NCBI GenBank assembly: GCA_031409855.1
Contig: JANNYA010000141.1
Span: 12,702-76,701 of the forward strand
Source: JANNYA01 sp031409855
Lineage (GTDB): Bacteria; Pseudomonadota; Gammaproteobacteria; Xanthomonadales; SZUA-5
Length of the DNA: 64,000 bases
Direction of reading: 5' to 3'
The notes below the pieces were generated by a model. It did not search any database. It was not told the DNA's origin and saw only the letters and a program-made list of their open reading frames with translations. Both the position numbers and the translations under genes were made by a program. Each line of letters opens with the position of its first letter. The stretch's first letter is position 1. Positions 19,594-28,084 of the stretch are shown here, one piece after another.

Positions 19594-19679
19594 GTATTTA
19601 AATTTCACGTGTTAATTATCGTTGTATAACAACCGCTTATATCGTAATAAGATCACCGTATTGAGGCACTGTTAAATGT

Positions 19680-20963
19680 TCACTCACTCAACAAAGACTC
19701 TGCGATCACCTGCGTTCCTATTAACTCCACACGAATCGCGGCGACCGCGCGGCGCGCTTTTTCGCGCGCGCTAAATAAGCTGTCGCCGCGCGCTAAAGCC
19801 ACACCTAAGCGGCGCTTGCCGGACACACTGGGCTTGCCGAACAGGCGTAAATCAGTGTCGGGCTCGCTAAGTGCGCGATTGATTCCGTAAAACGTCGGTG
19901 CGTGGCCTTCGCCTTCGGCTAACAGGGCTGCAGACGCACTTGCGCCGAGCTGACGAATCGCTGGGATCGGCAGGCCAACAATGGCGCGCATGTGCAAATC
20001 GAACTGCGATAAGTCTTGTGAGATGAGTGTCACTAGGCCAGTGTCGTGCGGGCGCGGTGACACTTCGGAGAACAGCACTTCATCACCGCGCACGAATAGC
20101 TCAACGCCAAATACGCCTGCGCCGCCTAAATTGTCGGTGATCGCTTTTGCGATGTCCTGAGCGCGGTTGAGTGCCAGTGCGCTCATCGGTTGGGGCTGCC
20201 AAGACTCGCGATAGTCGCCGTCCTCTTGGAAATGCCCGATCGGCTCACAAAAATGGGTGCCGCCGACGTGGCGAATAGTCAACAGCGTAATCTCAAAATC
20301 AAACGGTACAAATGCCTCGACGATCACGCGTGCCGCTGCGTTTGTGCTGGCGCGCCCGCCGGATTGCGCGTAGTCCCACGCGGGATCAATTTGCGCCGCA
20401 GTGCGCACCACGCTTTGGCCCTTGCCGGAGCTACTCATCAGCGGCTTGACTACGCAGGGCAGGGCGAGCCTAGCAATGGCCGCATGAAATTCTGCTTGCG
20501 TATCGACAAACTCAAATTTTGAGGTCGCCAGCCCTAAGGTATCCGCCGCCAAGCGCCGTATCCCTTCGCGATCCATCGTTAGCTGCGCCGCCCGTGCGGT
20601 TGGCACGACGCGAAGCACGCGGCCATCCGGCCAGATGTGGCCTTCGAGCGCAAGCAAAGTTTGTGTGTGGATCGCCTCGATTTCCGGCACCACCCAATCG
20701 GGCTGCTCAGTTTCAATCACTGCGCGTAAGCTTGTCGCATCCAACATACTAATGACATGCGCGCGATGGGCAACGTGCATCGCGGGTGCGCCGTCGTAAC
20801 GATCAACAGCGATCACTTCAAACCCTAAACGTTGCGCTGCGATGGTTAGTTCTTTGCCAAGCTCACCTGCACCGAGCAACATGATTTTTTGCGCGCTGGC
20901 TGTTTGCGCGGTGCCAAAGGCATCACCGGCCGGTGTATTAGCAAATTCTTGGTTAGCGGGCAT
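19680..20963 (-). CDS. purT: Formate-dependent phosphoribosylglycinamide formyltransferase (GART 2)
   Basis: PurT makes formyl-GAR from GAR, formate and ATP in purine synthesis. The product (427 residues from this start) is an ATP-grasp enzyme: KIMLLGAGELGKE and VIAVDRYDGAPAMHVAHRAHV (N-domain), CVVKPLMSSSGKGQSVV (ATP lid), VEAFVPFDFEITLLTIRH, GVELFV.GDEVLFSEVSPRPHDTGLVT and ASAALLAEGE. The frame is open further upstream to 21026, but ATG 20963 has AAGGA seven bases ahead and gives the family N-terminus more closely. Monocistronic, and divergent from the PepSY/PhoP-like operon. Confidence 0.95.
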   Translation of the reverse strand: MPANQEFANTPAGDAFGTAQTASAQKIMLLGAGELGKELTIAAQRLGFEVIAVDRYDGAPAMHVAHRAHVISMLDATSLRAVIETEQPDWVVPEIEAIHTQTLLALEGHIWPDGRVLRVVPTARAAQLTMDREGIRRLAADTLGLATSKFEFVDTQAEFHAAIARLALPCVVKPLMSSSGKGQSVVRTAAQIDPAWDYAQSGGRASTNAAARVIVEAFVPFDFEITLLTIRHVGGTHFCEPIGHFQEDGDYRESWQPQPMSALALNRAQDIAKAITDNLGGAGVFGVELFVRGDEVLFSEVSPRPHDTGLVTLISQDLSQFDLHMRAIVGLPIPAIRQLGASASAALLAEGEGHAPTFYGINRALSEPDTDLRLFGKPSVSGKRRLGVALARGDSLFSAREKARRAVAAIRVELIGTQVIAESLLSE

Positions 20964-21110
20964 GGGTGCATCCTTGCAAATAGTTTTCGGTGGGTGAGCG
21001 ACGCTTGATGCGTTTTGGCGACGCAAAAGGAACGGCTAAAACTGCGATCAGCAAAAAATCATACTTGGTGGCGTATCTATATAGCCAGTTTTCTTATTCG
21101 CTAAGCGCAC

Positions 21111-21467
21111 ATGCCGATTGCTTTAAACCTTCAGCAATACTTTTTAAAAGTTCGCGCTGCAACTGACTTTTGGCACCTGCGCACCGTATTCTTTGGCGTT
21201 TTAATGTTAACGCTTCCGCATTTTGGGTTTGCAGAACAAGAACAAGCCAAACAAAATTCTTCCGCGCCCGCATCACCCGCGTTACAGTCGTTAACGTTAG
21301 AACAGGCAGTGAAGCGCGTAACGCGGCAAAGTGGGGGTAAGATACTATCAGCCCGACGAATTCAGACTCGGAAGGGGCCAATGTTCAGAATTAAAGTTCT
21401 TACTCGCACTGGGCGCGTTCGCGTGGTACAAATTGCAGAGTTTGAGCCACCATCAGTTTCTAAATGA
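21111..21467 (+). CDS. PepSY-like exported small protein
   Basis: A 118-residue product with a hydrophobic export signal (about 25-41, VFFGVLMLTLPHFGFA) and a C-terminal PepSY-like segment: LTLEQAVKRVTRQSGGKILSAR followed by short basic strands (FRIKVLTRTGRVRVVQI). Small PepSY proteins are often encoded next to PhoP/PhoQ-type systems and may modulate the sensor in the periplasm. Here it is the first gene before the regulator/kinase pair. Its stop codon lies inside the first of three 35-bp repeats that separate it from the regulator gene. Confidence 0.8.
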   Translation: MPIALNLQQYFLKVRAATDFWHLRTVFFGVLMLTLPHFGFAEQEQAKQNSSAPASPALQSLTLEQAVKRVTRQSGGKILSARRIQTRKGPMFRIKVLTRTGRVRVVQIAEFEPPSVSK

Positions 21468-21558
21468 TTCATTTTGCAAAAGCAAAAAACGTTCCAAATT
21501 GATTCGTTTTGCAAAAGCAAAACACATTCCTAATTGATTCGTTTTGCATCAGCAAAAC
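21465..21558 (+). repeat. Three 35-bp tandem repeats with hairpins
   Basis: Copies start at 21465, 21500 and 21535, exactly 35 bases apart, each beginning TGATTC. Each contains a short palindrome, GTTTTGC-AAAA-GCAAAAC in copy 2. The loop is ATCA in copy 3 while the stem is kept, and copy 1 has a slightly weaker stem. The array fills the gap between the PepSY-like gene and the response-regulator gene and ends about 20 bases before the latter's start. It could be a protein-binding array or an mRNA element. Confidence 0.85.
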
Positions 21559-21578
21559 AAATGACCAAAGGTGAGTAA

Positions 21579-22259
21579 ATGCGCGTACTAATCGTCGAAG
21601 ATGAAGCCCCACTCCGGGAAACGCTTGCAGCACGGATGCAGCGCGAAGGTTTTGCGGTAGATACCGCGTGCGATGGCGAAGAAGCCATTTACATGGGGCG
21701 CGAAGTCCCGTTCGATATCGTGATCGTCGATCTAGGGTTGCCGAGGATGTCGGGCATCGAAGTCGTCAAAAAATTACGCGAGTTGCAAAAACGCTATCCG
21801 ATCTTAATTTTGACCGCGCGTTCGAGCTGGCAAGATAAAGTTGAGGGCCTGAAAAGCGGCGCTGACGATTACTTGGTCAAGCCCTTCCACATTGAAGAGC
21901 TGCTGGCCCGTGTCAATGCCTTGGTGCGTCGCTCCGCAGGCTGGAGCAAGCCCGTGTTGGAATGCGGCCCGGTGGCGATGGATACCACCGCGCAAACGGT
22001 TTCAATCAATGCGCAAGTGATTGATCTAACCAGTTACGAATACAAAGTGCTTGAATATTTAATGCTGCACGCCGGTGAGTTAGTCAGCAAAGGCGATTTG
22101 ACCGAGCATATTTACGAGCAAGATTTTGACCGTGACAGCAATGTCATCGAAGTTTTCATCGGTCGCTTGCGTAAAAAGCTCGATAATGATGGCACTTTAA
22201 AGCCAATCGAAACCGTGCGTGGGCGCGGCTACCGCTTTGCGATCCCGCGAACGCCATAG
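21579..22259 (+). CDS. phoP: OmpR-family response regulator, PhoP-like
   Basis: A 226-residue two-component regulator. The receiver domain has E8/D9, phosphoacceptor D51 (IVIVDLGLPRMSG), T79 (LILTAR) and K101 (DYLVKPFHIEELLARV). The C-terminal winged helix has LTSYEYKVLEYLMLHAGELVSK, FIGRLRKKL and VRGRGYRF. Overall it closely resembles PhoP of enterobacteria and xanthomonads. By analogy it may respond to low Mg2+ or envelope stress; the symbol is an inference. Followed after 41 bp by its cognate kinase. Confidence 0.92.
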   Translation: MRVLIVEDEAPLRETLAARMQREGFAVDTACDGEEAIYMGREVPFDIVIVDLGLPRMSGIEVVKKLRELQKRYPILILTARSSWQDKVEGLKSGADDYLVKPFHIEELLARVNALVRRSAGWSKPVLECGPVAMDTTAQTVSINAQVIDLTSYEYKVLEYLMLHAGELVSKGDLTEHIYEQDFDRDSNVIEVFIGRLRKKLDNDGTLKPIETVRGRGYRFAIPRTP

Positions 22260-22300
22260 TTTGCGACTCGCTAGCCTGGCCGTAAAAGAAACATAACTCC

Positions 22301-23803
22301 ATGGCGTCGACGGCTCAGGAATCCGGCTCAGGCACGGAGCGTTCGGCGTCAGAGCAAGCATCAGACAAAGCAACAGCGGGCCGGGCGAAAGCGCCGGCCC
22401 GCAGTTTTTTGAGTGCCCGCACGCCGGCGATCACCACGCGGCTTATTTTGGCGAGTGCCTTGGCGCTATCAGCTTTTCTAACGCTGACCGGCTGGGCGCT
22501 GGATCGCGCTTTCGAGCGTAGTGCGGTCAAAGCGATCCAATTACGCTTGCAGGGGTACTTCTATTCCTTACTGCAAGAAAGCGACGTCAACGTAAAAGGC
22601 AAGCTATTGCTGTCTGATCGTATGCCACAAGCCGATTTTGATCGCCCTGCCTCTGGCTTGTATGCGGGTGTGCGTGGCCCGGATTTCTATTGGCTATCCC
22701 CGAGTGCGCTGGGCCGCGATATGCCATTTACTGAAGCGCTAACGCCGGGGGAGTTTTCCTTCAACGGCCCAGTGGCGACCGAAGCGATTGGCAATATTTA
22801 CGTCTTTAGTTCGGGTGTTACCTTCGAAGACGATGCGCCGAACAAGCCTGTCAACGCTGTGCCTGCGCCGACATACACGTTTTTTGTCGCCGAAACTGAG
22901 AGCTCTTTGCTTAAGCAAAAGGCCGCATTTCGCAGCACACTTACCCGTTATTTGGGTGGCTTTGGGCTGTTGCTGCTATTTGTGCAAGGCTTCTTGCTGC
23001 GCATGAGCCTAAATCCGTTGCGTCATGTTGCAAAAGAATTGGCTGAGGTTGAACGCGGTACCGCTGAGGAATTGATTGGCCCGTATCCTTCTGAACTTGC
23101 CGGCCTAACCAGCAGCTTAAATCGCGTGATTGGTGCGGAGCGCGACAACTTGAAACGCTACCGCAACACGCTCGGTGATTTGGCGCACAGCCTTAAAACG
23201 CCGCTGGCGGTGATGCGCGGCTTACTCGATAGCGAACCAGAAAAACCGCAATTGATCGCCGGCACGGAAGAGCAAATTCGGCGTATGAATGAAATTGTCG
23301 CCTATCAATTGGCGCGCGCGGCTTCCAGTGGACACAAGACCTTCGCCGCACCCATGGCTATCGATAAAAACGCCGAAGAAATCGTGCAAAGTTTGGAAAA
23401 AGTCTATGCCGTGAAAGGCGTGCTGTGCGAGTTTGAATTGGATGAAGCCGCACGTTTCCACGGCGAATTAGGCGACGTAATGGAGGTGTTGGGCAATCTT
23501 TTAGACAACGGCTTCAAATGGGCAAAGTCGCGCGTGGTGTTGACCACCCGCCAAATCGGCAACGCCAAATCGCGCCGCATGGGCTTAGAAATTTGCGTCG
23601 AAGATGATGGCCCCGGCATTCCCGAAGCCAAAATGGACGATATGCTCAAACGCGGCGTACGCGGCGACGAACGCGTGCACGGCCACGGCATCGGCCTTTC
23701 GACGGTTAGCAATGTGATGGAAAGCTATCAAGGCCAGCTCAACATTGATCGCTCGCCTGAGCTGGGTGGGGCCAGGTTTAGTGCGGTGTTTCCGCCGCTT
23801 TAG
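22301..23803 (+). CDS. phoQ: Sensor histidine kinase, PhoQ-like
   Basis: A 500-residue membrane kinase. A hydrophilic 40-residue N-terminus precedes TM1 (about 46-70, LILASALALSAFLTLTGWAL). A periplasmic sensor domain (about 70-210) follows, then TM2 (about 213-233, GGFGLLLLFVQGFLLRMSL) and a HAMP-like linker. The H-box is LGDLAHSLKTPLAVMRG (H296). The ATPase domain has NLLDNGFKW (N box), EDDGPGIPE (G1) and GHGIGLSTV (G2). It is paired with the regulator immediately upstream. The PhoQ name rests on that pairing and on general layout, as the sensor domain itself is divergent. Confidence 0.9.
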   Translation: MASTAQESGSGTERSASEQASDKATAGRAKAPARSFLSARTPAITTRLILASALALSAFLTLTGWALDRAFERSAVKAIQLRLQGYFYSLLQESDVNVKGKLLLSDRMPQADFDRPASGLYAGVRGPDFYWLSPSALGRDMPFTEALTPGEFSFNGPVATEAIGNIYVFSSGVTFEDDAPNKPVNAVPAPTYTFFVAETESSLLKQKAAFRSTLTRYLGGFGLLLLFVQGFLLRMSLNPLRHVAKELAEVERGTAEELIGPYPSELAGLTSSLNRVIGAERDNLKRYRNTLGDLAHSLKTPLAVMRGLLDSEPEKPQLIAGTEEQIRRMNEIVAYQLARAASSGHKTFAAPMAIDKNAEEIVQSLEKVYAVKGVLCEFELDEAARFHGELGDVMEVLGNLLDNGFKWAKSRVVLTTRQIGNAKSRRMGLEICVEDDGPGIPEAKMDDMLKRGVRGDERVHGHGIGLSTVSNVMESYQGQLNIDRSPELGGARFSAVFPPL

Positions 23804-23895
23804 CTGAGCGATTTGGGGTCAGTTCCCGCCGCTGTCTTTAACCCCCAAATTCACGCTGTGAAAGAAAAACTATCCATGCTCGGTCTAGCACTGTT

Positions 23896-24471
23896 ATGAA
23901 CCCGAACCCCCGTCAGCTGGCCTTTGACGCCCTTGTGCGCCGATTGAGCCCGGAACTTTATCGCTTCGCCTATTGGCTTTGTAAAAGCCGGGCGTTGGCG
24001 CAGGATATTTTGCAGGAATGCTATTTGCGCGCTTGGCGCTCGTCGGAGGATTTGCGCGATGTCAACAGCGCCAAAGCCTGGATGATGACAATCCTGCGGC
24101 GCGAATTTTTGCGTACCTTTGAGCGCAAGCAGTTTGATTTGACCGATTTGGAGGATGTCTCTATCGCCGATACGGTATCCCCAAGTTTGGAGGCGCAAAG
24201 CGAGTCGAATCTATTGCGCCAAATGATTGGCAAATTGGACACGAAATATCGTGTGCCGCTTGTACTGCAGGTCATGGGTGGCCTAAGCGGGGCGGAGATT
24301 GCCGCTGAGCTGGGTATGCAGGAAGCCACCGTCAACACGCATTTATTTCGCGCCCGCGAACAACTTAAAGCCATGGTTGATGCGCCTGTTGCCGGGGCCG
24401 CAAAAGACACCATAACTCAACACAGCAACACCGTAAACATTGGAGCCGCGCGTGAACACCGCCGAATTTGA
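23896..24471 (+). CDS. ECF RNA polymerase sigma factor
   Basis: A 191-residue sigma factor. Region 2: ELYRFAYWLCKSRALAQDILQECYLRAWRS and AKAWMMTILRREFLRTFER. Region 4: DTKYRVPLVLQVMGGLSGAEIAAELGMQEATVNTHLFRAREQLK. It overlaps the following DUF3379 gene by 20 bases. Sigma plus DUF3379 is a recurrent pair in which the second protein is the membrane anti-sigma factor. It sits directly behind the PhoP/PhoQ-like genes on the same strand with a 92-bp gap, so the two systems may be linked. Confidence 0.93.
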   Translation: MNPNPRQLAFDALVRRLSPELYRFAYWLCKSRALAQDILQECYLRAWRSSEDLRDVNSAKAWMMTILRREFLRTFERKQFDLTDLEDVSIADTVSPSLEAQSESNLLRQMIGKLDTKYRVPLVLQVMGGLSGAEIAAELGMQEATVNTHLFRAREQLKAMVDAPVAGAAKDTITQHSNTVNIGAAREHRRI

Positions 24472-25228
24472 ATTACTTTTGGGCACTGACCCACGCCAAG
24501 CCGGGCGCAAAGCAGAGGCCAAAGCGCTGCAGCAAACGGGCGAGTGCATGGATGCCGAGCTGCGCTTGGCGCGCGCGCTGAAATTTGAGCACACGCTCGA
24601 TCAGGCGTTTGAGATCGAGTTGCCCGACGTGCTGCAGGCCAAGCTTTTCGCGATTGCGCGGGCCGATGTGGCCGTGGCACCCAGCAATGGCACCCATGGT
24701 GTTTGGCGCTCGCGCCGATGGTTAGCGCTCGCGGCGGGCGTTTCGATGTTTGCGGTTGCGGCATTTGTCGGCTATCAAGGCAGAGCACAGCCGCTCAATG
24801 CGCGGCTTGCAGAGCACTGCAATGAGCACATGACGCACGAACCCTTTGCGGTAACGCGCCGAACGGTGGTGCCAAATGACTTAGTTGAGCGCATGTTTGC
24901 AATGAATGGCTTTGCCACGACAGCGCCAGACGGCCGCGCGTTGACCGCCGTCTTGGGCGAGGTCAATTACCTATCGCCCTGTAGCGTAGTCGGCAAAACT
25001 GGGATGCATTTAGTGGTGCAAACCGCCGCCGGCCCAGTCACAGTGCTGGTCATGCCAGACGCTGCCAACGAAGGTGCAAGCGAAGTGCGTATCAACAGTG
25101 CCCTGATTCGGATTTCACCGCTGTCAAGCGGACAGAATTCGCGTGGTGCGATTGCGTTCGTGGCGGAATCGAGCGTGTCGGTGGATGCGGTTGAGGCGCG
25201 GTTTTTGCAAGCCTTGGGTGCGGTTTAG
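24452..25228 (+). CDS. DUF3379 membrane protein, probable anti-sigma factor
   Basis: About 258 residues. The N-terminal DUF3379 segment (NTAEFELLLGTDPR..., LDQAFEIELPDVLQAKL) should bind the sigma factor in the cytoplasm. One transmembrane helix (about 90-107, WLALAAGVSMFAVAAFVG) leads to a periplasmic domain of about 150 residues. Start chosen at GTG 24452 with GGAG six bases ahead; an in-frame TTG lies at 24440. Start and stop overlap with the sigma gene, implying coupling. No ZAS zinc motif is seen, so the anti-sigma role is inferred from context. Confidence 0.85.
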   Translation: MNTAEFELLLGTDPRQAGRKAEAKALQQTGECMDAELRLARALKFEHTLDQAFEIELPDVLQAKLFAIARADVAVAPSNGTHGVWRSRRWLALAAGVSMFAVAAFVGYQGRAQPLNARLAEHCNEHMTHEPFAVTRRTVVPNDLVERMFAMNGFATTAPDGRALTAVLGEVNYLSPCSVVGKTGMHLVVQTAAGPVTVLVMPDAANEGASEVRINSALIRISPLSSGQNSRGAIAFVAESSVSVDAVEARFLQALGAV

Positions 25229-25237
25229 CGGAAAAAA

Positions 25238-27694
25238 CTATTGTAATTGCACGCTGGCGATATCCATTTCATCGTTCAGCGATACGGGCACGATCAAGCT
25301 CTGATGGGCTAAATCCAACGCGAAAGCGCCGGCTGGCATTTTTCGGATCTTACGGTCTGTTTTTGCACGGAGATCGAAAACACGCAGTTCGTTCGTGGGG
25401 GCGGTATCGGTGGCATAGTAAACAAGCCCTTGCGCGACCCGCCAATGCCAAAACCCGCGCGGTTTAAACTGTTCTAGCCTGGGTGCTTCGGTGCCGTCGG
25501 ATAAACGTTCAAACAAAGTTCTATTTCCCACCCGCGTAAAATACAGCTTGCCTGTGCTTTGATCTATTTGAAAGCTGGCCGCATTTTCTAGCGTCCAAAG
25601 TAGCCGCCATGGTCGCGTTGCGCTATTGCTGGCGATCAGTGCGGATGCCGAGCCGCCGATTTCGCTTTCCTCTAGTTTGGGCTGCCATTTTTGCAGCCGC
25701 CGTTGCCCGCGACTGCTGCTCAAAATCACGATCGCGTCAGCATCATAATTTGCTCGAATGATCAAACCTAAGCCCGAGGGCACGGTGATGACCCGCGTTC
25801 GACTGCGGTCTAATTCAAACTCGAAAAGTTGACTGTCCAGGCTGGCAGGCGCCAATGCCGAGTACAGCAACCGTGCGCTACTGGGATGCCAACTCATCGC
25901 GCCAAAACTAGCAGGGAATTGTGTGATCGCGCGTGGTTGCAAGGTGCCGGGTTGTCCGCCACGCCCAGCTAGCCACACTTGGCCGATGCCACCGCGCGAA
26001 CTTAGGAAAGCAATCCACTCGCCGCTCGGACTAACGCTGGGCGGGCCATCTGAGCTGGTGCTCGGGAACAGCCGCACGCCAGCGCGCGCATCTTTTAGGC
26101 CAAACTCGAATAAACCGATTTGCTCTGTGGCGACCGAGAAAACAACTTTTCCGTTAGCCGAAACACTGGGAGTTTGACCCAACACGCCGAGCGCAAGTGC
26201 GGTTTGTTTTTCGCGCAGTAGGGTCAAATCGTACTCACCCTCTGAAGCAATTGCCGCAACAATGCCGAGGCTGTCTGGCAACCATGCAAACCCCGCGGTC
26301 GCTGTCGCCAAGTTGGCGAGCGGACGCAAATTCTGACCAGCGCTGTCACTGATGTAGAGGGTTGAATCCGAGCCCACCCCTCGGCGAAAAGCGAGCAACT
26401 GCCCATTCGGTGATCGCTGCGGATGCCAGTTGAACGCGCCACCGGAAACCAGTGTTAATGATTTCCCGCTGTCGAGCTGATAGCTGACGATGCCCATCGC
26501 AATCGGCGCGTCTTTTTCCGAAGGCTGACGCTGTGCAAAAAGCAGTTCATTTTGCGTAGGCCAGTCAAAGGGCAGCATCATCCCCTCGGGGCAATCCATG
26601 AGCTTGCGCGATTCGCTGCCCAAAATGCGCTGCGCAATGATTTCGCATTGCTCATGCACGTCTGCGTCGCTTTGGGCACTTTGGCTGGCGGCATTAATGT
26701 TAGGCGGGGAGGCTAGGGCACGCAGTCGCACATAAGCGATTTCTAAGCCGTCTGCTGAAAAATGGGGATTGATCTCGCTGGCGTTGTGCGTTTGTGCGCT
26801 GTCGGCGGTCAAGCGCTGGGCGTTTGCCGTTGCCAAGTCGCGTACCCAAACACGGTTGTGCCCTTCGACTTCGGTGCTATAGGCCAGCCATGCGCCGTTG
26901 CTGGAGATCACTGGATTGCGCTCCGCGCCGGGCGTGCTGGACAGCTGCCGATAGGATTTCTTGATTTGACTTAGTTTGTCGGAATTGGCCGCAACGATTG
27001 TGCGCAGCGCTAGTTCTGCTGTGCCTTGTGCGGTGCGCTCGGCGTTGTGGGTTGACTGATTTCCATACAAGCCAAGGAAAACTGCGCAAGCGATTATCAC
27101 CACCAGCAAGGAAACAGCGAACACGCGCTTACTCAACGGCGCGAAATTTCCAATTTTTGCGGGCGCTGGCCATTGCGCCACGAGTAATTCAGGCTTGGGC
27201 TCACGCGTTTCCACGATAGCAACTGCGCCCTCTGGCGTGGCTATTGCTGGCTCCGAAACCTCACTCCAAATCGGCTGTTTGAGCAAGCGGTAGCCAATTT
27301 TTGGCACGGTCTCAATGTAATTCGGCGCCTTTTGATCGTCCTGAAACGCTTTGCGCAACTCTTTGATGGCCTGCGTCAAAACTTCTGGCGTTGGACAGGT
27401 GTTGGGCCATACTGCTTCCAAGAGTTCGTCGCGCGCGATGGTTTCACCGGATCGCAGCGCTAGTTCCAACAAAACGCTCATTGTTTTTGGCGTTAGCCGG
27501 CGTGCTTCGCCAGCGTTATCGGCAATCAGCTTTAACGCACCCACATCGACTTGATAGGCACCGAGGCGTAATGTTTGGCCTCGGTGCGAACGCAATTCCG
27601 CTAGACCGGAAGTCTTTTGGCCGACAACACTGTTTCGGCTAACACCCACGCTATTGGGCTGCAAGGTTTTTTGAGGTGTGGGCGTTTCATGCAT
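25238..27694 (-). CDS. Winged-helix transmembrane regulator with PD40/WD40-like propeller (CadC-like)
   Basis: An 818-residue one-component regulator. The N-terminal OmpR-type winged helix (about 40-140) includes RRLTPKTMSVLLELALRSGETIARDELLEAVW, TQAIKELRKAF and YIETVPKIGYRLL. One TM helix (about 192-212, VFAVSLLVVIIACAVFLGLYG) follows, and the remainder is a TolB/PD40-type propeller with repeated NGAWLAYST, GQLLAFRRG and SGEWIAFLS strands facing the periplasm. It probably senses an envelope or external signal directly. It converges with the DUF3379 gene, with only 9 bases between stops. Targets are unknown. Confidence 0.9.
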   Translation of the reverse strand: MHETPTPQKTLQPNSVGVSRNSVVGQKTSGLAELRSHRGQTLRLGAYQVDVGALKLIADNAGEARRLTPKTMSVLLELALRSGETIARDELLEAVWPNTCPTPEVLTQAIKELRKAFQDDQKAPNYIETVPKIGYRLLKQPIWSEVSEPAIATPEGAVAIVETREPKPELLVAQWPAPAKIGNFAPLSKRVFAVSLLVVIIACAVFLGLYGNQSTHNAERTAQGTAELALRTIVAANSDKLSQIKKSYRQLSSTPGAERNPVISSNGAWLAYSTEVEGHNRVWVRDLATANAQRLTADSAQTHNASEINPHFSADGLEIAYVRLRALASPPNINAASQSAQSDADVHEQCEIIAQRILGSESRKLMDCPEGMMLPFDWPTQNELLFAQRQPSEKDAPIAMGIVSYQLDSGKSLTLVSGGAFNWHPQRSPNGQLLAFRRGVGSDSTLYISDSAGQNLRPLANLATATAGFAWLPDSLGIVAAIASEGEYDLTLLREKQTALALGVLGQTPSVSANGKVVFSVATEQIGLFEFGLKDARAGVRLFPSTSSDGPPSVSPSGEWIAFLSSRGGIGQVWLAGRGGQPGTLQPRAITQFPASFGAMSWHPSSARLLYSALAPASLDSQLFEFELDRSRTRVITVPSGLGLIIRANYDADAIVILSSSRGQRRLQKWQPKLEESEIGGSASALIASNSATRPWRLLWTLENAASFQIDQSTGKLYFTRVGNRTLFERLSDGTEAPRLEQFKPRGFWHWRVAQGLVYYATDTAPTNELRVFDLRAKTDRKIRKMPAGAFALDLAHQSLIVPVSLNDEMDIASVQLQ

Positions 27695-27785
27695 GTGCTG
27701 CGTTTCTCTATTGGAACAAGTGCTTAGCTGATACGCGGGGGGAGCTTATGAAGTACTACTTGTTTCGAGCGCAACAAATACGAAG

Positions 27786-28019
27786 TTATTCGTTTTTAAG
27801 TGTGATTGGAAGTGCCGGGCTTGATGGACTTCTCGCGCGATAGTCACCGCGAAAATCCAATCGCCAGCCCGTGCCTTGCTTCGATTCCATAGTTTGCACG
27901 ACGCTGCCATCGGCTTGCGCGGCGAAGCGCATTCGCGCAGGTTTTGAAGGGGGAATAGCGGGGGGTGTCGCTACCGAAACGGCGGTAATTGCCATCGAAA
28001 ACACTAGGTAAGGCGGCAT
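27786..28019 (-). CDS. Small exported protein downstream of the TonB receptor
   Basis: A 77-residue ORF with an N-terminal hydrophobic stretch (MPPYLVFSMAITAVSVA). CAGGAG sits nine bases ahead of the ATG, a good ribosome site that separates it from overlapping frames. It follows the TonB receptor stop by 65 bases, with a hairpin between them. No family recognised. The mature part is short, polar and rich in basic and proline residues. Confidence 0.6.
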   Translation of the reverse strand: MPPYLVFSMAITAVSVATPPAIPPSKPARMRFAAQADGSVVQTMESKQGTGWRLDFRGDYRARSPSSPALPITLKNE

Positions 28020-28039
28020 GACGCTGCACTCCTGAAAAG

Positions 28040-28063
28040 TGCGCCGAATAATTTCGGCGCACG
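28040..28063 (-). terminator. Hairpin after the TonB-receptor gene
   Basis: A perfect 10-bp stem GTGCGCCGAA-taat-TTCGGCGCAC. On the minus strand it is followed by TTTTC. The T-run is short, so it may only attenuate transcription into the small gene whose ribosome site lies directly after it. Confidence 0.6.
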
Positions 28064-28084
28064 GCTAAGGCTAGTCAATTGCGG

